DNA of 64,000 bases from Sulfolobales archaeon (lineage in GTDB: Archaea > Thermoproteota > Thermoprotei_A > Sulfolobales > AG1): positions 32,082-96,081 of the forward strand of contig JAVZPJ010000005.1 in the NCBI GenBank assembly GCA_038881635.1, in the 5' to 3' direction. Shown piece by piece: positions 50,413 through 60,899 of the stretch (the stretch's first letter is position 1; each line of letters begins with the position of its first letter). The notes below the pieces were generated by a model that had not been told where the DNA came from, made no database searches, and saw only the letters and a list, made by a program, of their open reading frames with translations. The position numbers and the translations under genes were made by a program.

Positions 50413-51663
50413 TCATAGGCTACATGGCAGAGCTTTTAGACCATCTTCTTCTCTCACAACACAGTACTCAGATTCCCGCCAACTGAATCTTCTCATTCTA
50501 AGAGTTTCTATCAGCAGGTATAAAGCTAGAAATGCTCTCACTCCTGAGATCATAAGATAGAGGATCATGTATCTAGCTCTATTATAAAGCTTATCAGAAC
50601 CCCAGATCCTGGACATGAATCTCAGTAGAAGAAATCCTCTTAGAACTCCGATAAAGTATAGAGATAATGATAAGAATATGAGCAGAGAGATCCACTTCGA
50701 AGAAACTCCTAGAAGTAGAGCTATAAGTGGAGATATCATGAGAACTACTATAATTGCATAGCCTATGAGAACATAGAAGAATCCTCTTGGAGTATAGATC
50801 CTTATCATCAGAAGCTGTCTAGCAGACCATAGAACGAAATCATCCACCCATCTACTTCTACAGGGTGCTCTGGTGAAACCTATGCAGTAGGGTGTGAAAA
50901 TAATTCCAGCTTTATTTCTCGTAAAAACTCTTCTGATCGTAGCATCATCAGCTATCTCTCTAGAGAGCTCTCTCGAGACATCATATCTGTAGAAGAGATC
51001 AGCTTCTCCACACATGAGCCCTCCCCACACTATTCTAGTTCTCTCACTTAGAAGAGCTTCGAAGTATAACGTGGATACCAGGTTGAAAGCTGTGGAGCAC
51101 ATGCTATCCATGTAATACCATCTGTAGCCTGTAGCAATAGCATTCTTATTCTCTTTCATCACCTTCTCAAGACTTTCAACACATCTATCAAATCTGATGA
51201 AATCAGCATCGCAATCCATGAATAAAAGAAGATCTCTAGAGCTTACACCCGAGATCTTTTCTAATGCTGTTATAATAGCTCTATTCTTTCCAGAACACTT
51301 TCTACATGCATCCTCAGAAGCTCTGAGGATCTCTAGTCTTCTATCTGAAGAATCTGTGAACATTCTGAGCATTACCTCATCTCTCTCGCTATCTACAACG
51401 ATAATAACTCTGGATATCAAATCAAGATCTAGGATTCTTCTGAGAGTTCTCATGAAGTCTTCCAACTCTTCTACTCTCATGCTCGCAATCTTACATGGTG
51501 AGATCACTATAAAACTTCTTCTTATATTAATTCTTCTATCTTCTTCTCCACCTGTTGAGAGGATCCTCTCAGATCTCAGAAGGATCTTGTAGTTATAGCT
51601 CATATGAGCTATATTCGCGAAAACCACTAGAAGATAAAAGAATCCTAATACCATCCACTCCAC
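50413..51663 (-). CDS. Membrane glycosyltransferase, family 2-like (ceramide glucosyltransferase-like)
   Basis: 416 aa. An N-terminal span, a cytoplasmic GT-A domain with 'LLLFMDCDADFIRFDRCV' (D-x-D metal site) and 'REIADDATIRR', and three to four C-terminal spans. The architecture is that of GT2/GT21 processive or lipid glycosyltransferases. It probably adds sugar to a membrane lipid or polymer. It is divergent from the DUF2070 gene (65-bp spacer) and upstream of the CDF gene on the same strand. Confidence 0.75.
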   Translation of the reverse strand: MEWMVLGFFYLLVVFANIAHMSYNYKILLRSERILSTGGEEDRRINIRRSFIVISPCKIASMRVEELEDFMRTLRRILDLDLISRVIIVVDSERDEVMLRMFTDSSDRRLEILRASEDACRKCSGKNRAIITALEKISGVSSRDLLLFMDCDADFIRFDRCVESLEKVMKENKNAIATGYRWYYMDSMCSTAFNLVSTLYFEALLSERTRIVWGGLMCGEADLFYRYDVSRELSREIADDATIRRVFTRNKAGIIFTPYCIGFTRAPCRSRWVDDFVLWSARQLLMIRIYTPRGFFYVLIGYAIIVVLMISPLIALLLGVSSKWISLLIFLSLSLYFIGVLRGFLLLRFMSRIWGSDKLYNRARYMILYLMISGVRAFLALYLLIETLRMRRFSWRESEYCVVREEDGLKALPCSL

Positions 51664-51727
51664 ATCTTCTCTCCTTAGAAGTATTACTCGTATGCTGTAA
51701 TCTTATAAATTTACTTGCTAATTTTAA

Positions 51728-53443
51728 ATGGTTCTTTTAAAATTGGATCGGCTTAGTGGATATAGGGATCTAGAGGATTTCCTAAGAGAACAGTACTCTA
51801 AGCTATTCAATCTACCTAGAAAGCTTCTTCTCATATCAGCATATTTTGCATCAATCACGATAATATCTATCTTGTCTTATACTCAGTCTGGAAGAATCGA
51901 GAACCTATTCAGTGTTCTAGGCTCTTCTATCTTGTATCTGCTTCTGATAACGATCTTTTTCAACAATCTAGAGGATAATAGTATGGGTTTAAAGAGGATA
52001 CTAGGTGTTGCTGTATTCTCTATCCTACCCTACACATTGCTTTCATGGATTCCTTACATGCTTCACAAGCCTGTTTATAGTGTGTTCTCACTTTCATCAG
52101 CCATGATCTTTTTGATCAGATATATATTTTGGGAGGGCATTGTGAGCTCTATAGTGATAGCTCTGATAATAGGATCTCTAGCAGGATTCATAGCTTCTGC
52201 ATCTTTCTCTATAGAGGTTCTACTATCACTCGCAAGCCTCTCCTTCTTATCGATATTGATAATGCTGTTATTTGTAGTATTCATAGAAGCTATAGGAAGA
52301 TCTAGCGGTCTTAAAGCTTTTAAACTAGGCAGAGGTTTTATAAGAAGCTGGATCTTCGATGACAATAGATATATAGAGGAAGCACTTCTAGAAGATTCAA
52401 AGCCCGAAGATATAGAGATAAAAACATTAATACTCGAAGGAGATGAAAATAGGATTCTTCTCATACATCCCGGATTTCATTTCGGACCTTTCAGAAGAGT
52501 AGGTTCTTCAGATGCCGTATATGTATTCGATCAAGAGCTCAGAGACATAGGATCAACTCTTGTGTTCCACACAACAGGAACTCATGATAGGAATATTGTT
52601 AAGAGAGAGTTTGTGGAAACGATTGCTCAACAGTATAAAAAAGAGATCATGAGAACTCTTAGAGAGAGTTCTCGAGAGGAGAGGATCTCGGTTGGAAGAG
52701 ATGATGGAAGAGATGGGTGGGGTGTTTATAGGATCGGAAGTGATAGATGTTTAAGCCTCATGATTTATAACAGAGAAGGCGCAGATGATCTTCCTAGAGA
52801 ACTCGAAGAAGATATATCGAAGAGCTTTGAAGAAGAAATTCTAGTAGGAGTTGTAGATACACATAGTATGTATGGGAGGAAGATACATGATCTTGAGAGT
52901 TTAAGAACTCTACTCATAGAATCAATTAGAAGACATCTGAATGATTCGAGAAGTTTTTTCAGGGTAGGCTATGGAGAATCTCATATGAGAAACCTATGTG
53001 GTGGCGTTTGTAGCGGTCTTGTTAAAGCTCTTGTCATCGAGACAGATCATGGGAGGGATGTGGTAGTCTACATATACGGGAATAACATGATTATCTCTTC
53101 TAATGAGAGGATCGTAGAAGAGCTCAAGAGAAGAGGTTTTAGAGATGTTCTCATAGTAACACCTGATGATCATAGTTGTGCCGCTGTAAGCACAGGAGAC
53201 CCTTACACAGCTGTCAAACTATGCAGCGAGCTTGTTAACGCGATTAACGAGGCTGTAGATATAGCACTTAGAAGAATGAGTAAGGGAAGGATCGCTTGCA
53301 GTAAGCATGTCTTTAGAGAGATACCTGTGATGGGGTCGACTGTATGGAGCTATATAAAAGGCTTAGAAAGACTCGGACCTTTAACTCCCAGGCTGTGGCT
53401 ACTGTTCCTAATAGCATCAGTAACTCCTATTCTTGTGATCTGA
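51728..53443 (+). CDS. DUF2070 family membrane protein
   Basis: 571 aa. The first 200 residues hold about six spans; the rest is a soluble domain rich in His/Asp motifs: 'HPGFHFGPFRRVGSSD', 'TTGTHDRN', 'VGVVDTHSMYG', 'RVGYGESHMRNLCGGVCSG' and 'VTPDDHSCAAVSTGDPY'. The His/Asp pattern suggests a metal-dependent hydrolase. A final span closes the protein. DUF2070 is common and conserved in archaea but unstudied. ATG 51728 has no clear ribosome site, so a leaderless mRNA is likely. Confidence 0.85.
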   Translation: MVLLKLDRLSGYRDLEDFLREQYSKLFNLPRKLLLISAYFASITIISILSYTQSGRIENLFSVLGSSILYLLLITIFFNNLEDNSMGLKRILGVAVFSILPYTLLSWIPYMLHKPVYSVFSLSSAMIFLIRYIFWEGIVSSIVIALIIGSLAGFIASASFSIEVLLSLASLSFLSILIMLLFVVFIEAIGRSSGLKAFKLGRGFIRSWIFDDNRYIEEALLEDSKPEDIEIKTLILEGDENRILLIHPGFHFGPFRRVGSSDAVYVFDQELRDIGSTLVFHTTGTHDRNIVKREFVETIAQQYKKEIMRTLRESSREERISVGRDDGRDGWGVYRIGSDRCLSLMIYNREGADDLPRELEEDISKSFEEEILVGVVDTHSMYGRKIHDLESLRTLLIESIRRHLNDSRSFFRVGYGESHMRNLCGGVCSGLVKALVIETDHGRDVVVYIYGNNMIISSNERIVEELKRRGFRDVLIVTPDDHSCAAVSTGDPYTAVKLCSELVNAINEAVDIALRRMSKGRIACSKHVFREIPVMGSTVWSYIKGLERLGPLTPRLWLLFLIASVTPILVI

Positions 53444-53491
53444 AGCCTCTTAACGCTGAACTCCTCTGCAGAAAGACTGAGAATATAAGGC

Positions 53492-53962
53492 CTACTTATG
53501 CTCTGATATGTTATCAACGATCGCGTTACTCGCTCTTACAATGTCGTAGGGTTTAATCTCTATCAGAGAATTCACTGTTCCTCCACCTCCTAACACTGTT
53601 TCGTTCTTGAGAACCTCTGAATCTATGAAGAACCTTGTTATACCATCTATGCATATAGGTGGGAGAGCTCCTGCTTCGAATCCTGTGATTCTAAGGATCT
53701 CTTCATTATTTGCAAGTCTGATAATTCTACTCTTAGTGAGAATTCTGATCTTCTCAAGATCTACTCTCTTATCTCCTGGTACTATTGCTACGTAAAATCT
53801 ACCTCTATCATCTACTAATAGGATGGTCTTTATAATCCTACTAATACTTATTCCAAGAGCTTCCGCAGCTTCTCTAGCAGTTCTAGTACTCTTATCTAGA
53901 ACTATATGTTTATACCAGATCCCTAGAGAGCTGATGCATCTTATAAATCTCTCAATACTCAT
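53492..53962 (-). CDS. YbaK/EbsC-family aminoacyl-tRNA deacylase
   Basis: 157 aa trans-editing domain related to the prolyl-tRNA synthetase insertion domain; it removes wrong amino acids from tRNA. The conserved catalytic lysine is in 'RIIKTILLVD'; the other family motifs are 'GFEAGALPPICID' and 'VLGGGGTVNSLIEI'. Length and motif order are normal. ATG 53962 is preferred to TTG 53965. It converges on the DUF2070 gene. Confidence 0.9.
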   Translation of the reverse strand: MSIERFIRCISSLGIWYKHIVLDKSTRTAREAAEALGISISRIIKTILLVDDRGRFYVAIVPGDKRVDLEKIRILTKSRIIRLANNEEILRITGFEAGALPPICIDGITRFFIDSEVLKNETVLGGGGTVNSLIEIKPYDIVRASNAIVDNISEHK

Positions 53963-54008
53963 CAATCTTACTTAATAAATCCTGAAATTATATAGGTATG
54001 GGGATCAA

Positions 54009-55439
54009 ATGGAGGATTTTCTCAGATACGCAGTAGATCATGCGTTAAGCCTTGGAGCTACTTATGCTGAAGCTAGATATCATTCTATTGAAGAGTTCAG
54101 TCTCACAACCAGAAATGGTCTTGTTATCAGTAGTGGTAGGAGCATTAGTAGAGGTATTGGTGTGAGAGTTCTTGTGAAAGGCTCTCTAGGATTTGCTTCT
54201 ACCAATACTCTTGATAGAGAGAGTATTAGAAGAGCTGTTGAGAAAGCCTACGCCAATGCTAGATCTCTCTCTGAGCTTGTTAAAGTACCTCTCACACTAG
54301 CACCAGAGAGGGTTGGAGTTGCGAGATATGAAGTTATTCAGAAGAAGCCTTTGAAGAATGTGTCTCTCGAAGATAAGCTAGCTCTTCACAAGGATATTGC
54401 GAGAAATGTCTCATCGGTTGTGAAAGAGAGTAAGGTTGCATCACTTCTAGTTGTATATGGTGAGAGTATTGAGGAGAAGATGATCTTGAATAGTGATGGA
54501 GCATTTATCCACAGTATAATACCTAGACCTTATCTCTTTGTTAACCTATCACTTGCTCATCCTCAGAAGGGTAGTATTCAGAAGATGGAAAGCTTCGGAG
54601 GATCTGGAGGTTATGATATTCTAGAAGCTCATAGGATAGTAGAGGAGATCACAGAACTTGCTGGGAAGATGGAGAAGATATTGTTAACAGGTAGAGAACC
54701 TCCTAAGGAGCCTGTGGATCTTGTTCTAGGATCTGAGATCACAGGACTTGCAATGCACGAATCGGTAGGACATCCTCTTGAAGCTGATAGAGTTCTCGGA
54801 AGAGAAGCTGCTCAAGCTGGTGAGAGTTATCTCAAGCCTGATATGATTGGTGAGAGAATTGGAAATAAGCATGGAACCGTTATAGATGATCCTACTATTC
54901 CAGGTTCTTACGGATTCTACCTCTACGATGATGAGGGTGTTCCTGCAAGACCTAAGTACTTGTATAAGGAAGGTGTTGTGAATGAGCTTCTTCATAATAG
55001 ATTTACAGCATCTATCTTCAGAGTTAGAAGTAATGCTTCAGCGAGATCTATGGATCACATGTCTGAACCTATTGTCAGAATGAGCAACACCTATCTAGAG
55101 CCAGGTGATATGAGGTTTGAGGAGTTAATCGAAGATATAAAGTATGGGATCTATATAAAAAGCTATATGGAGTGGAATATAGATGACAGCAGATGGGGTC
55201 AGAGATATGGGGGCTTAGAAGCATATGAGATAGTAAATGGAGAACTCAGAGATTTCATAAGAAATCCTGTAGTCGAGTTCACGACAAAAACATTCTTCTC
55301 GAGCATAGTTGGGAAGAGTAGAGATCTAAGGTTTTATGCAGCAACATGTGGTAAGGGAGAGCCTTCGCAGGGAGTTCCTGTATGGGTTGGAGGACCTGAT
55401 GTAAGGCTTTCTAAGATGAGGGTAGGGGTGATAAGTTGA
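54009..55439 (+). CDS. tldD: TldD metalloprotease subunit
   Basis: TldD forms a heterodimer with TldE that degrades small peptides. The zinc motif is 'HESVGHPLEADRVLGRE' (H250, E251, H255; form HExxxH), followed by 'AQAGESYLKPDMIG' and 'CGKGEPSQGVPVWVGGPDV', all normal for TldD. 476 aa. The stop overlaps the tldE start by four bases (tldE TTG 55436). With the Dpp-type importer and the other peptidases it suggests a role in peptide breakdown. Confidence 0.95.
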   Translation: MEDFLRYAVDHALSLGATYAEARYHSIEEFSLTTRNGLVISSGRSISRGIGVRVLVKGSLGFASTNTLDRESIRRAVEKAYANARSLSELVKVPLTLAPERVGVARYEVIQKKPLKNVSLEDKLALHKDIARNVSSVVKESKVASLLVVYGESIEEKMILNSDGAFIHSIIPRPYLFVNLSLAHPQKGSIQKMESFGGSGGYDILEAHRIVEEITELAGKMEKILLTGREPPKEPVDLVLGSEITGLAMHESVGHPLEADRVLGREAAQAGESYLKPDMIGERIGNKHGTVIDDPTIPGSYGFYLYDDEGVPARPKYLYKEGVVNELLHNRFTASIFRVRSNASARSMDHMSEPIVRMSNTYLEPGDMRFEELIEDIKYGIYIKSYMEWNIDDSRWGQRYGGLEAYEIVNGELRDFIRNPVVEFTTKTFFSSIVGKSRDLRFYAATCGKGEPSQGVPVWVGGPDVRLSKMRVGVIS

Positions 55440-56767
55440 GCTCTATAGATCTTCAGCTTCTCGTTAAAAAGATCCTTGATAAAGGCTTTGAAGAAGTTAT
55501 AATATCTCTTAACAGGATCAACAGAACCATGGTTAAGATAGCGAATTCACAGCCTTCTGTGGCTCAGAACTGGAGTGAGAGTGATTTCGATATCTATCTA
55601 ACTAAGAATAAGAGGATTCTTCTATCATCATTCTCAGTCTCATCAGAGGAAGAGCTTTTAAGAGAGCTTGACAGGATTCTCGAGCTTGCTAATGTAGTTG
55701 AACAATCATTCCTATACTCTCAAATACCAGATCCAGATCCTAGGGCTAGACCTCTAGAGGGTTTGGTCAAAGATTCTGTTCTCAGCTTCATGGAGGATCC
55801 TAGAGAAGCTTCAGAGATCCTAATAAGCAAAGCTCATGATGAAGGTGCTGAGAGAATTGCAGGAACTATAGATGGTGGTGTTAGCGAGAGATGTATTGCG
55901 AGTAGCAGAGATTTCGAGAAGTGTGAGAAGGCTACATTCTTCACAGCATACGTGAGAGCTTTCAAGGGAGAAGGCTCAGGACACTGGGGTTTTGGAGGGA
56001 GAGACTTCACGAAGAGAGATATCGAGGAGGTAGCTTCTAGAGCTACATACTATGCTATTGAATCCAATAGAAGAATCATGAGTGTAGAACCGGGATCCTA
56101 TGATGTCATACTAAGTCCTCTTGTAATCGGTAATTTCATAGATTATATATCTATAGCTTTAAGCGGTTTAAGTAAGATTCTGGGTACTTCATTCTTCTAT
56201 AAGAATAATCCAGGAGATCTGGTTGCGAGCGAGCTGTTCACATTGAGAGAGGATCCCTGGAGAACTGATATGCTTAACTCAACAGGTTTCGATGACGAGG
56301 GTGTTGCAACAATGGAGAAGAGCATAATAGAGAAGGGAGTGCTTAAAACCTTCCTTCACAATACGAAGACTGCGAGAATACTTGAGACTCGTACAACAGG
56401 TAATGCAGGATGGATTCAGCCTAGACCTTGGAATCTTATCATAGAGAAAGGAGATTATGAGGAGAACGAGATGATCCGTGAGATTAGAAGAGGGATTCTC
56501 ATAAATAACAATTGGTATACAAGATATCAAAATGCTCTTGAAGGGGTTTTCTCTACTGTGACCAGAGATGCTCTGCTAATTATAGAGAATGGCGAGATAA
56601 TAGGTTCTGCAAAGAGAGTGAGAATCGCAGATAAATTCCCAACTCTTCTAAGAAATATCAGAGGTCTTGGAAAGAGATCTTATAAGGTTAAGTGGTGGGA
56701 GATCAGAGGTTCTATAGAGACACCTTACATATACATTGAGAAGGTTAACATAACAAAACCCGAGTAA
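55436..56767 (+). CDS. tldE: TldE/PmbA subunit
   Basis: 443 aa partner of TldD, without a zinc motif, as expected for TldE/PmbA. Family motifs: 'GEGSGHWGFGGRDF', 'DVILSPLVIGNFIDYISIAL', 'TGFDDEGVATMEKSIIEKG' and 'TGNAGWIQPRPWNLIIEKGD'. The TTG start at 55436 overlaps the tldD stop and is preceded by GGGGTGAT, so the two are translationally coupled. About 100 bp of non-coding sequence separates it from the mannosidase gene. Confidence 0.94.
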   Translation: MSSIDLQLLVKKILDKGFEEVIISLNRINRTMVKIANSQPSVAQNWSESDFDIYLTKNKRILLSSFSVSSEEELLRELDRILELANVVEQSFLYSQIPDPDPRARPLEGLVKDSVLSFMEDPREASEILISKAHDEGAERIAGTIDGGVSERCIASSRDFEKCEKATFFTAYVRAFKGEGSGHWGFGGRDFTKRDIEEVASRATYYAIESNRRIMSVEPGSYDVILSPLVIGNFIDYISIALSGLSKILGTSFFYKNNPGDLVASELFTLREDPWRTDMLNSTGFDDEGVATMEKSIIEKGVLKTFLHNTKTARILETRTTGNAGWIQPRPWNLIIEKGDYEENEMIREIRRGILINNNWYTRYQNALEGVFSTVTRDALLIIENGEIIGSAKRVRIADKFPTLLRNIRGLGKRSYKVKWWEIRGSIETPYIYIEKVNITKPE

Positions 56768-56868
56768 ATGTCATACCTATTTCTTCCAGCATGATTCAAA
56801 AGGATCTAGAGGTTAAAGATTTTAGGTTTCTACATACTACATGAAGACTGTGTGAGAGTTGACTGATA

Positions 56869-59748
56869 ATGTCTTTAAGAAGTCTTTCAGGGATTAGAAC
56901 CAAGCTATTCTACATTGATGCAGCATCTACTATTAGATTCTTAAAGGTGGGTTTAGAACCTTGTAGTGATAATTCTTCAGAATACTGTGGTGTTCTAGAG
57001 TTTTCTGATGGAGATGGTTTTCTATTTGTAGATATCGAGGGTGAAGGTACTCTCACTATAAACAAGGATCTTGTTCACGCAATTTTTAGAACACCTGATT
57101 CAAGTCATGACAATAGATTCATACCACTCCCTCCTGGAAGAAACTTTATTAGAATATCACCATCTATGGAAGGTCCTTTCGGTGAGAGACTTCTTTCTAT
57201 AAGAGGTGCATACCTATATGTTAAAGAACCCGTCTCATTTAGATTCGTTGTTAGAGCTTCTCTACTGACAGATCTGGCTGAGTATACAGGGGATCTATCT
57301 CTTCTAGAGGTTTTAAACAAGGCATTAGACATGATTGATGTGAGAGGTGTTTCAGAAGAACAGTTAGAAGCTGTGTCAACATATAGTGTTGTGAAGCCTC
57401 CTTTCTATATAAAATGGAAGAAGTATTATGATATAAGACTAGATCCCGATGTGAAACCTCTTAATCCTCATGATCTATCTGAGATGGCTAGAAAAGCTCA
57501 TGAGGTTCTCGATAGAGAACTTGATAGAATTGTGAGAGAAGTATCAGGACCTGAAGGAGTTCTACATGCTGTAGCTCATGCTCATATAGATGTCTCGTGG
57601 TTGTGGACTCCTGATGTGTCTAGAAAGAAGCTTGTGAGAACTCTTGGAAACGTGCTCAGCCTGGCGAGAAGCTATGAGATGAGATTTGCACTGTCAAACT
57701 CTCTCTATCTGAAATGGCTTAGGGAAGAGGATCCAGAGCTCTACAGGAGAGTATTAGATGCTGTGAGAGAAGGAGTTATAATACCTGTAGGTGGTATGTG
57801 GGTTGAGAGTGATACTAATGTGATCGGCGGAGAATCTCTTGTGAGGCAGTTTCTCTATGGACAGAGATTTTTAATGGAGGAGATCGGAAGAATCACTGAG
57901 ATAGGTTGGCTACCTGATTCTTTCGGCTATACAGGGTCTATGCCTCAGATCCTTAGAAAATCAGGTATAAAGATCTTCTTTATACACAAGCTTTACTGGA
58001 ATAAAATGAATAGATTTCCTTATTCAGTATTTCTATGGGAAGGTATTGATGGAAGCCAGATCATAACTGTTAACTACGCTACCTACGGAAGCGATCTTTC
58101 TCCAAAACAGATTGTACAAGCTTGGAGAGATCATACCAGTCCGGAAGCTCCAGCATTCATAGCATTCGGTTTTGGAGATGGAGGTGGAGGTCCTACATGG
58201 ATTATGATGGAGAGGATTAAAACATACTCACGAGTGCCCGGAGCTCCTAGGATTATTCTCTCAGATCCTTATAAGTATTATGAGAGTATTAAGAATGTAA
58301 AGCTTCCCGTGTGGAGAGGTGAACTCTATCTAGAGACTCATAGAGGTACTTATTCTACTGGTTCGAAGATTAAGAGATATATTAGATTGATAGAGGAATC
58401 TTTAAAAGATCTCGAGGTCATATCCTTCATAAGAGGTAAATGTGTGGATTATAAGGATCTATGGCTGGAACTTTTAGAAGCAGAATTCCACGACATAGCC
58501 TCGGCAACGCTTATCAGAGAAGCATACGACCATTATATTGCAAGGCTGGAAAACCTGCTTAGAAGAATAAATGATGAGATTAGAAGGATTTCTAAAGAGA
58601 TTATCTTGAGAGAGGGTGGTGTCACAGTATTCAACACACTGCCTTGGGAGAGAGAGGATGTGGTTCCTGGCAGGATTAGAGGTAGCATTCAGCAGATCAT
58701 CGATGGAGTTGTATACTCGCTTGTAAAAGTTCCTCCTCTAGGGTTTAAAAGCTTTGAAGAGGGTGAGGGTTCTCATGCTGAAGATCTATATGCTGATGAG
58801 AGTAGAATCCGGAATAATATGATCGAGGTGAGTGCTGATGGGAGAGTGAGAGATCTTGTTTCAGAGATCGATCTGGTGAAGAGATCATATATTATAGCGT
58901 GTGAAGATATACCGGCTGAATGGGATGGATGGGATATAGATCCCTGGTATAAGAGAGTATGCACAGAGTTAAAACCTAGATCTTCTAAGATTTCCGAGAG
59001 AGGTCCTCTGAGAGCATGTCTAGATATAGAGTATTCATATGAAGATTCGAGTTTTACCGAGAAGATATGTGTTTGGAGACATAGCAGGAGAGTAGATATG
59101 ATTCTCAGAGGTTTTATAAGAGAGAGGTTGACTCTCTTTAGAAAACTCTTCGAATTAGGATTCGAGCCTACAGATGCTAGAGCTGAGATACCTTATGGTG
59201 TTATAAGAAGAAGTATTAGAGCTGAGAATCCATGGGAAGATGCTAAGTTCGAGTTTCCAGTCTGGAGATGGCTTGACGTCTACTCCTCAGCTTATGGTCT
59301 TGCTATATTTAACAAGGGTAGAGCTGGGCATAGTATTGATGGAGGAGTTGTAGGACTCACACTTTTCAAGACACCGTTGTTCCCCAATCCTCATCTTGAT
59401 ATGGGATATGTAGAGGTGGAGTATAGCATTTATCCTCATGAGGGGGATTGGATGAGAGCTGAGATACCTAGAAGAGCTCTCGAATATCATAGACCTCTTA
59501 TTGCTTCAAGAGGTTTCTCCGGTGAGAGAAGTCTTCTGAAGATTGATAAACCAAACATACTTCTTGAAACTATAAAATGCGCTGAAAATGCCCGAGGTTT
59601 TATAGCTAGGATGTGGGAGAGCTATGGAGGTGAGACAGTGCTAGATATAGAAGGTGTTGAGACAGATCTGATAGAGATGCATGAGAATAGAGTTAGAAAA
59701 CTTTATTTCAAGCCGTTCGAGATTAAGAGTGTTATGATTAGAATATGA
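56869..59748 (+). CDS. Alpha-mannosidase, glycoside hydrolase family 38
   Basis: Large (959 aa) zinc glycosidase cleaving alpha-mannose linkages, possibly in glycoprotein or glycolipid turnover. Metal motif 'AHAHIDVSWLW' (H237, H239, D241), 'GGMWVESDTNVIGGE' and the nucleophile Asp350 in 'WLPDSFGYTGSMPQI', followed by a lectin-like C-terminal half ('FNTLPWEREDVVPG'). There is no signal peptide, so it is cytoplasmic, and ATG 56869 seems to begin a leaderless mRNA. The class can also act on mannosylglycerate or trehalose-like solutes; substrate not known. Confidence 0.92.
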   Translation: MSLRSLSGIRTKLFYIDAASTIRFLKVGLEPCSDNSSEYCGVLEFSDGDGFLFVDIEGEGTLTINKDLVHAIFRTPDSSHDNRFIPLPPGRNFIRISPSMEGPFGERLLSIRGAYLYVKEPVSFRFVVRASLLTDLAEYTGDLSLLEVLNKALDMIDVRGVSEEQLEAVSTYSVVKPPFYIKWKKYYDIRLDPDVKPLNPHDLSEMARKAHEVLDRELDRIVREVSGPEGVLHAVAHAHIDVSWLWTPDVSRKKLVRTLGNVLSLARSYEMRFALSNSLYLKWLREEDPELYRRVLDAVREGVIIPVGGMWVESDTNVIGGESLVRQFLYGQRFLMEEIGRITEIGWLPDSFGYTGSMPQILRKSGIKIFFIHKLYWNKMNRFPYSVFLWEGIDGSQIITVNYATYGSDLSPKQIVQAWRDHTSPEAPAFIAFGFGDGGGGPTWIMMERIKTYSRVPGAPRIILSDPYKYYESIKNVKLPVWRGELYLETHRGTYSTGSKIKRYIRLIEESLKDLEVISFIRGKCVDYKDLWLELLEAEFHDIASATLIREAYDHYIARLENLLRRINDEIRRISKEIILREGGVTVFNTLPWEREDVVPGRIRGSIQQIIDGVVYSLVKVPPLGFKSFEEGEGSHAEDLYADESRIRNNMIEVSADGRVRDLVSEIDLVKRSYIIACEDIPAEWDGWDIDPWYKRVCTELKPRSSKISERGPLRACLDIEYSYEDSSFTEKICVWRHSRRVDMILRGFIRERLTLFRKLFELGFEPTDARAEIPYGVIRRSIRAENPWEDAKFEFPVWRWLDVYSSAYGLAIFNKGRAGHSIDGGVVGLTLFKTPLFPNPHLDMGYVEVEYSIYPHEGDWMRAEIPRRALEYHRPLIASRGFSGERSLLKIDKPNILLETIKCAENARGFIARMWESYGGETVLDIEGVETDLIEMHENRVRKLYFKPFEIKSVMIRI

Positions 59749-59844
59749 TTTTATCGTATAACTTGTTTCAATACCTAACTTAAATACCTCGGCATGGTAA
59801 GTATTAGTGGAAGTCTCTTAACATGAGATTTCTAGGTGTTTGAG

Positions 59845-60807
59845 TTGAGAATTCTGGTCACAGGATCTTGTGGGCAGATAGGTAGTGAGCTCGTACCTTT
59901 TCTCAGGAATCTTTACGGTGTTGAGAGTATTGTTGCAACCGATATAGATGAGTCTTGTCTTAGAGAGAAGTTCTGCAAACCTGTTGAAAAACTTGATGTG
60001 AGAAGCAGAGCTGATATAGATAGTATAATCAGGAAATACGAGATCGAGGGTGTAGTGCATCTAGCAGCGATACTCTCTGCCAAGGGTGAGAGAGATCCTG
60101 AACTAGCTTGGAGAGTTAATGCTGAAGGCACTTACAATATATTAGATGAAGCTCGTGCAAGAGATCTTAAGATGGTGTTCATACCAAGTTCTATAGCTGT
60201 TTACGGTCCTGAAACACCTGATCATCCTGATGAAATGGCTGTAGCCAGGCCTAAAACCATGTATGGTATTACGAAGCTTCTAGCTGAAATGCTTGGAGAG
60301 TATTACCATGCGAGATATGGATTGGATGTGAGAGGTCTAAGACTTCCCGGTGTCATCAGCTGGAGGATGAAACCTGGTGGTGGGACTACGGATTATGCTG
60401 TGGAGGCATTCTATGAAGCTGTTTCGAGAGGTGAGTATGTTTTCTGGGTTAGAGCTGATACGAGGCTGCCCATGATATACATGCCTGATGTTCTCAGAGC
60501 TTTTAAAATGCTTATAGAGGCTGATAGAAGAAGGCTTACAATATCGTTCTATAATGTTCAGGGGATGAGTTTCTCGGCTGAGGAGCTTTATAATGCTATT
60601 AGAAGAAGAATCCCATGGTTTAAAGCCAGGTTTGAGCCAGATCCTGCTAGACAGAGAATAGCTGATTCATGGCCTAAGAGTATTGATGATAAAAGAGCTA
60701 GAGTTGATTGGGGCTGGTATCCTGAGTGGGATCTTGAGAGAATGACTGATGACATGATTGAGAATATAAAGAGAATGCTTGAGGCTGGGAAAGAGCTTAG
60801 GTTGTGA
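59845..60807 (+). CDS. tdh: L-threonine 3-dehydrogenase, SDR type
   Basis: NAD-dependent oxidation of threonine to 2-amino-3-oxobutyrate. The SDR nucleotide motif is 'RILVTGSCGQIGSELVPFLR'; 'PSSIAVYGPETPD' and 'MYGITKLLAEMLGEYYHARY' hold the catalytic Ser, Tyr and Lys. 'ISWRMKPGGGTTDYAVEAFY' is diagnostic of the epimerase-like TDH type, not the zinc type. GTG 59836 is possible; TTG 59845 has AGGTG at good spacing. KBL, the next enzyme in the pathway, is encoded two genes downstream. Confidence 0.88.
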   Translation: MRILVTGSCGQIGSELVPFLRNLYGVESIVATDIDESCLREKFCKPVEKLDVRSRADIDSIIRKYEIEGVVHLAAILSAKGERDPELAWRVNAEGTYNILDEARARDLKMVFIPSSIAVYGPETPDHPDEMAVARPKTMYGITKLLAEMLGEYYHARYGLDVRGLRLPGVISWRMKPGGGTTDYAVEAFYEAVSRGEYVFWVRADTRLPMIYMPDVLRAFKMLIEADRRRLTISFYNVQGMSFSAEELYNAIRRRIPWFKARFEPDPARQRIADSWPKSIDDKRARVDWGWYPEWDLERMTDDMIENIKRMLEAGKELRL

Positions 60808-60899
60808 TATTTCTTTCTAAGGATCTTTGTAATCCTTGTGAAGAGAGTAGTTTTTTATTAATAGTTCTAGAGCGTTATCATTATTCTGGTGCTTGGATT

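Noticed and set aside
51197-51592. 131-codon frame antisense to the glycosyltransferase
   Set aside because: Low-complexity Ser/Leu/Ile-rich shadow with no start context; the sense strand encodes the D-x-D glycosyltransferase.
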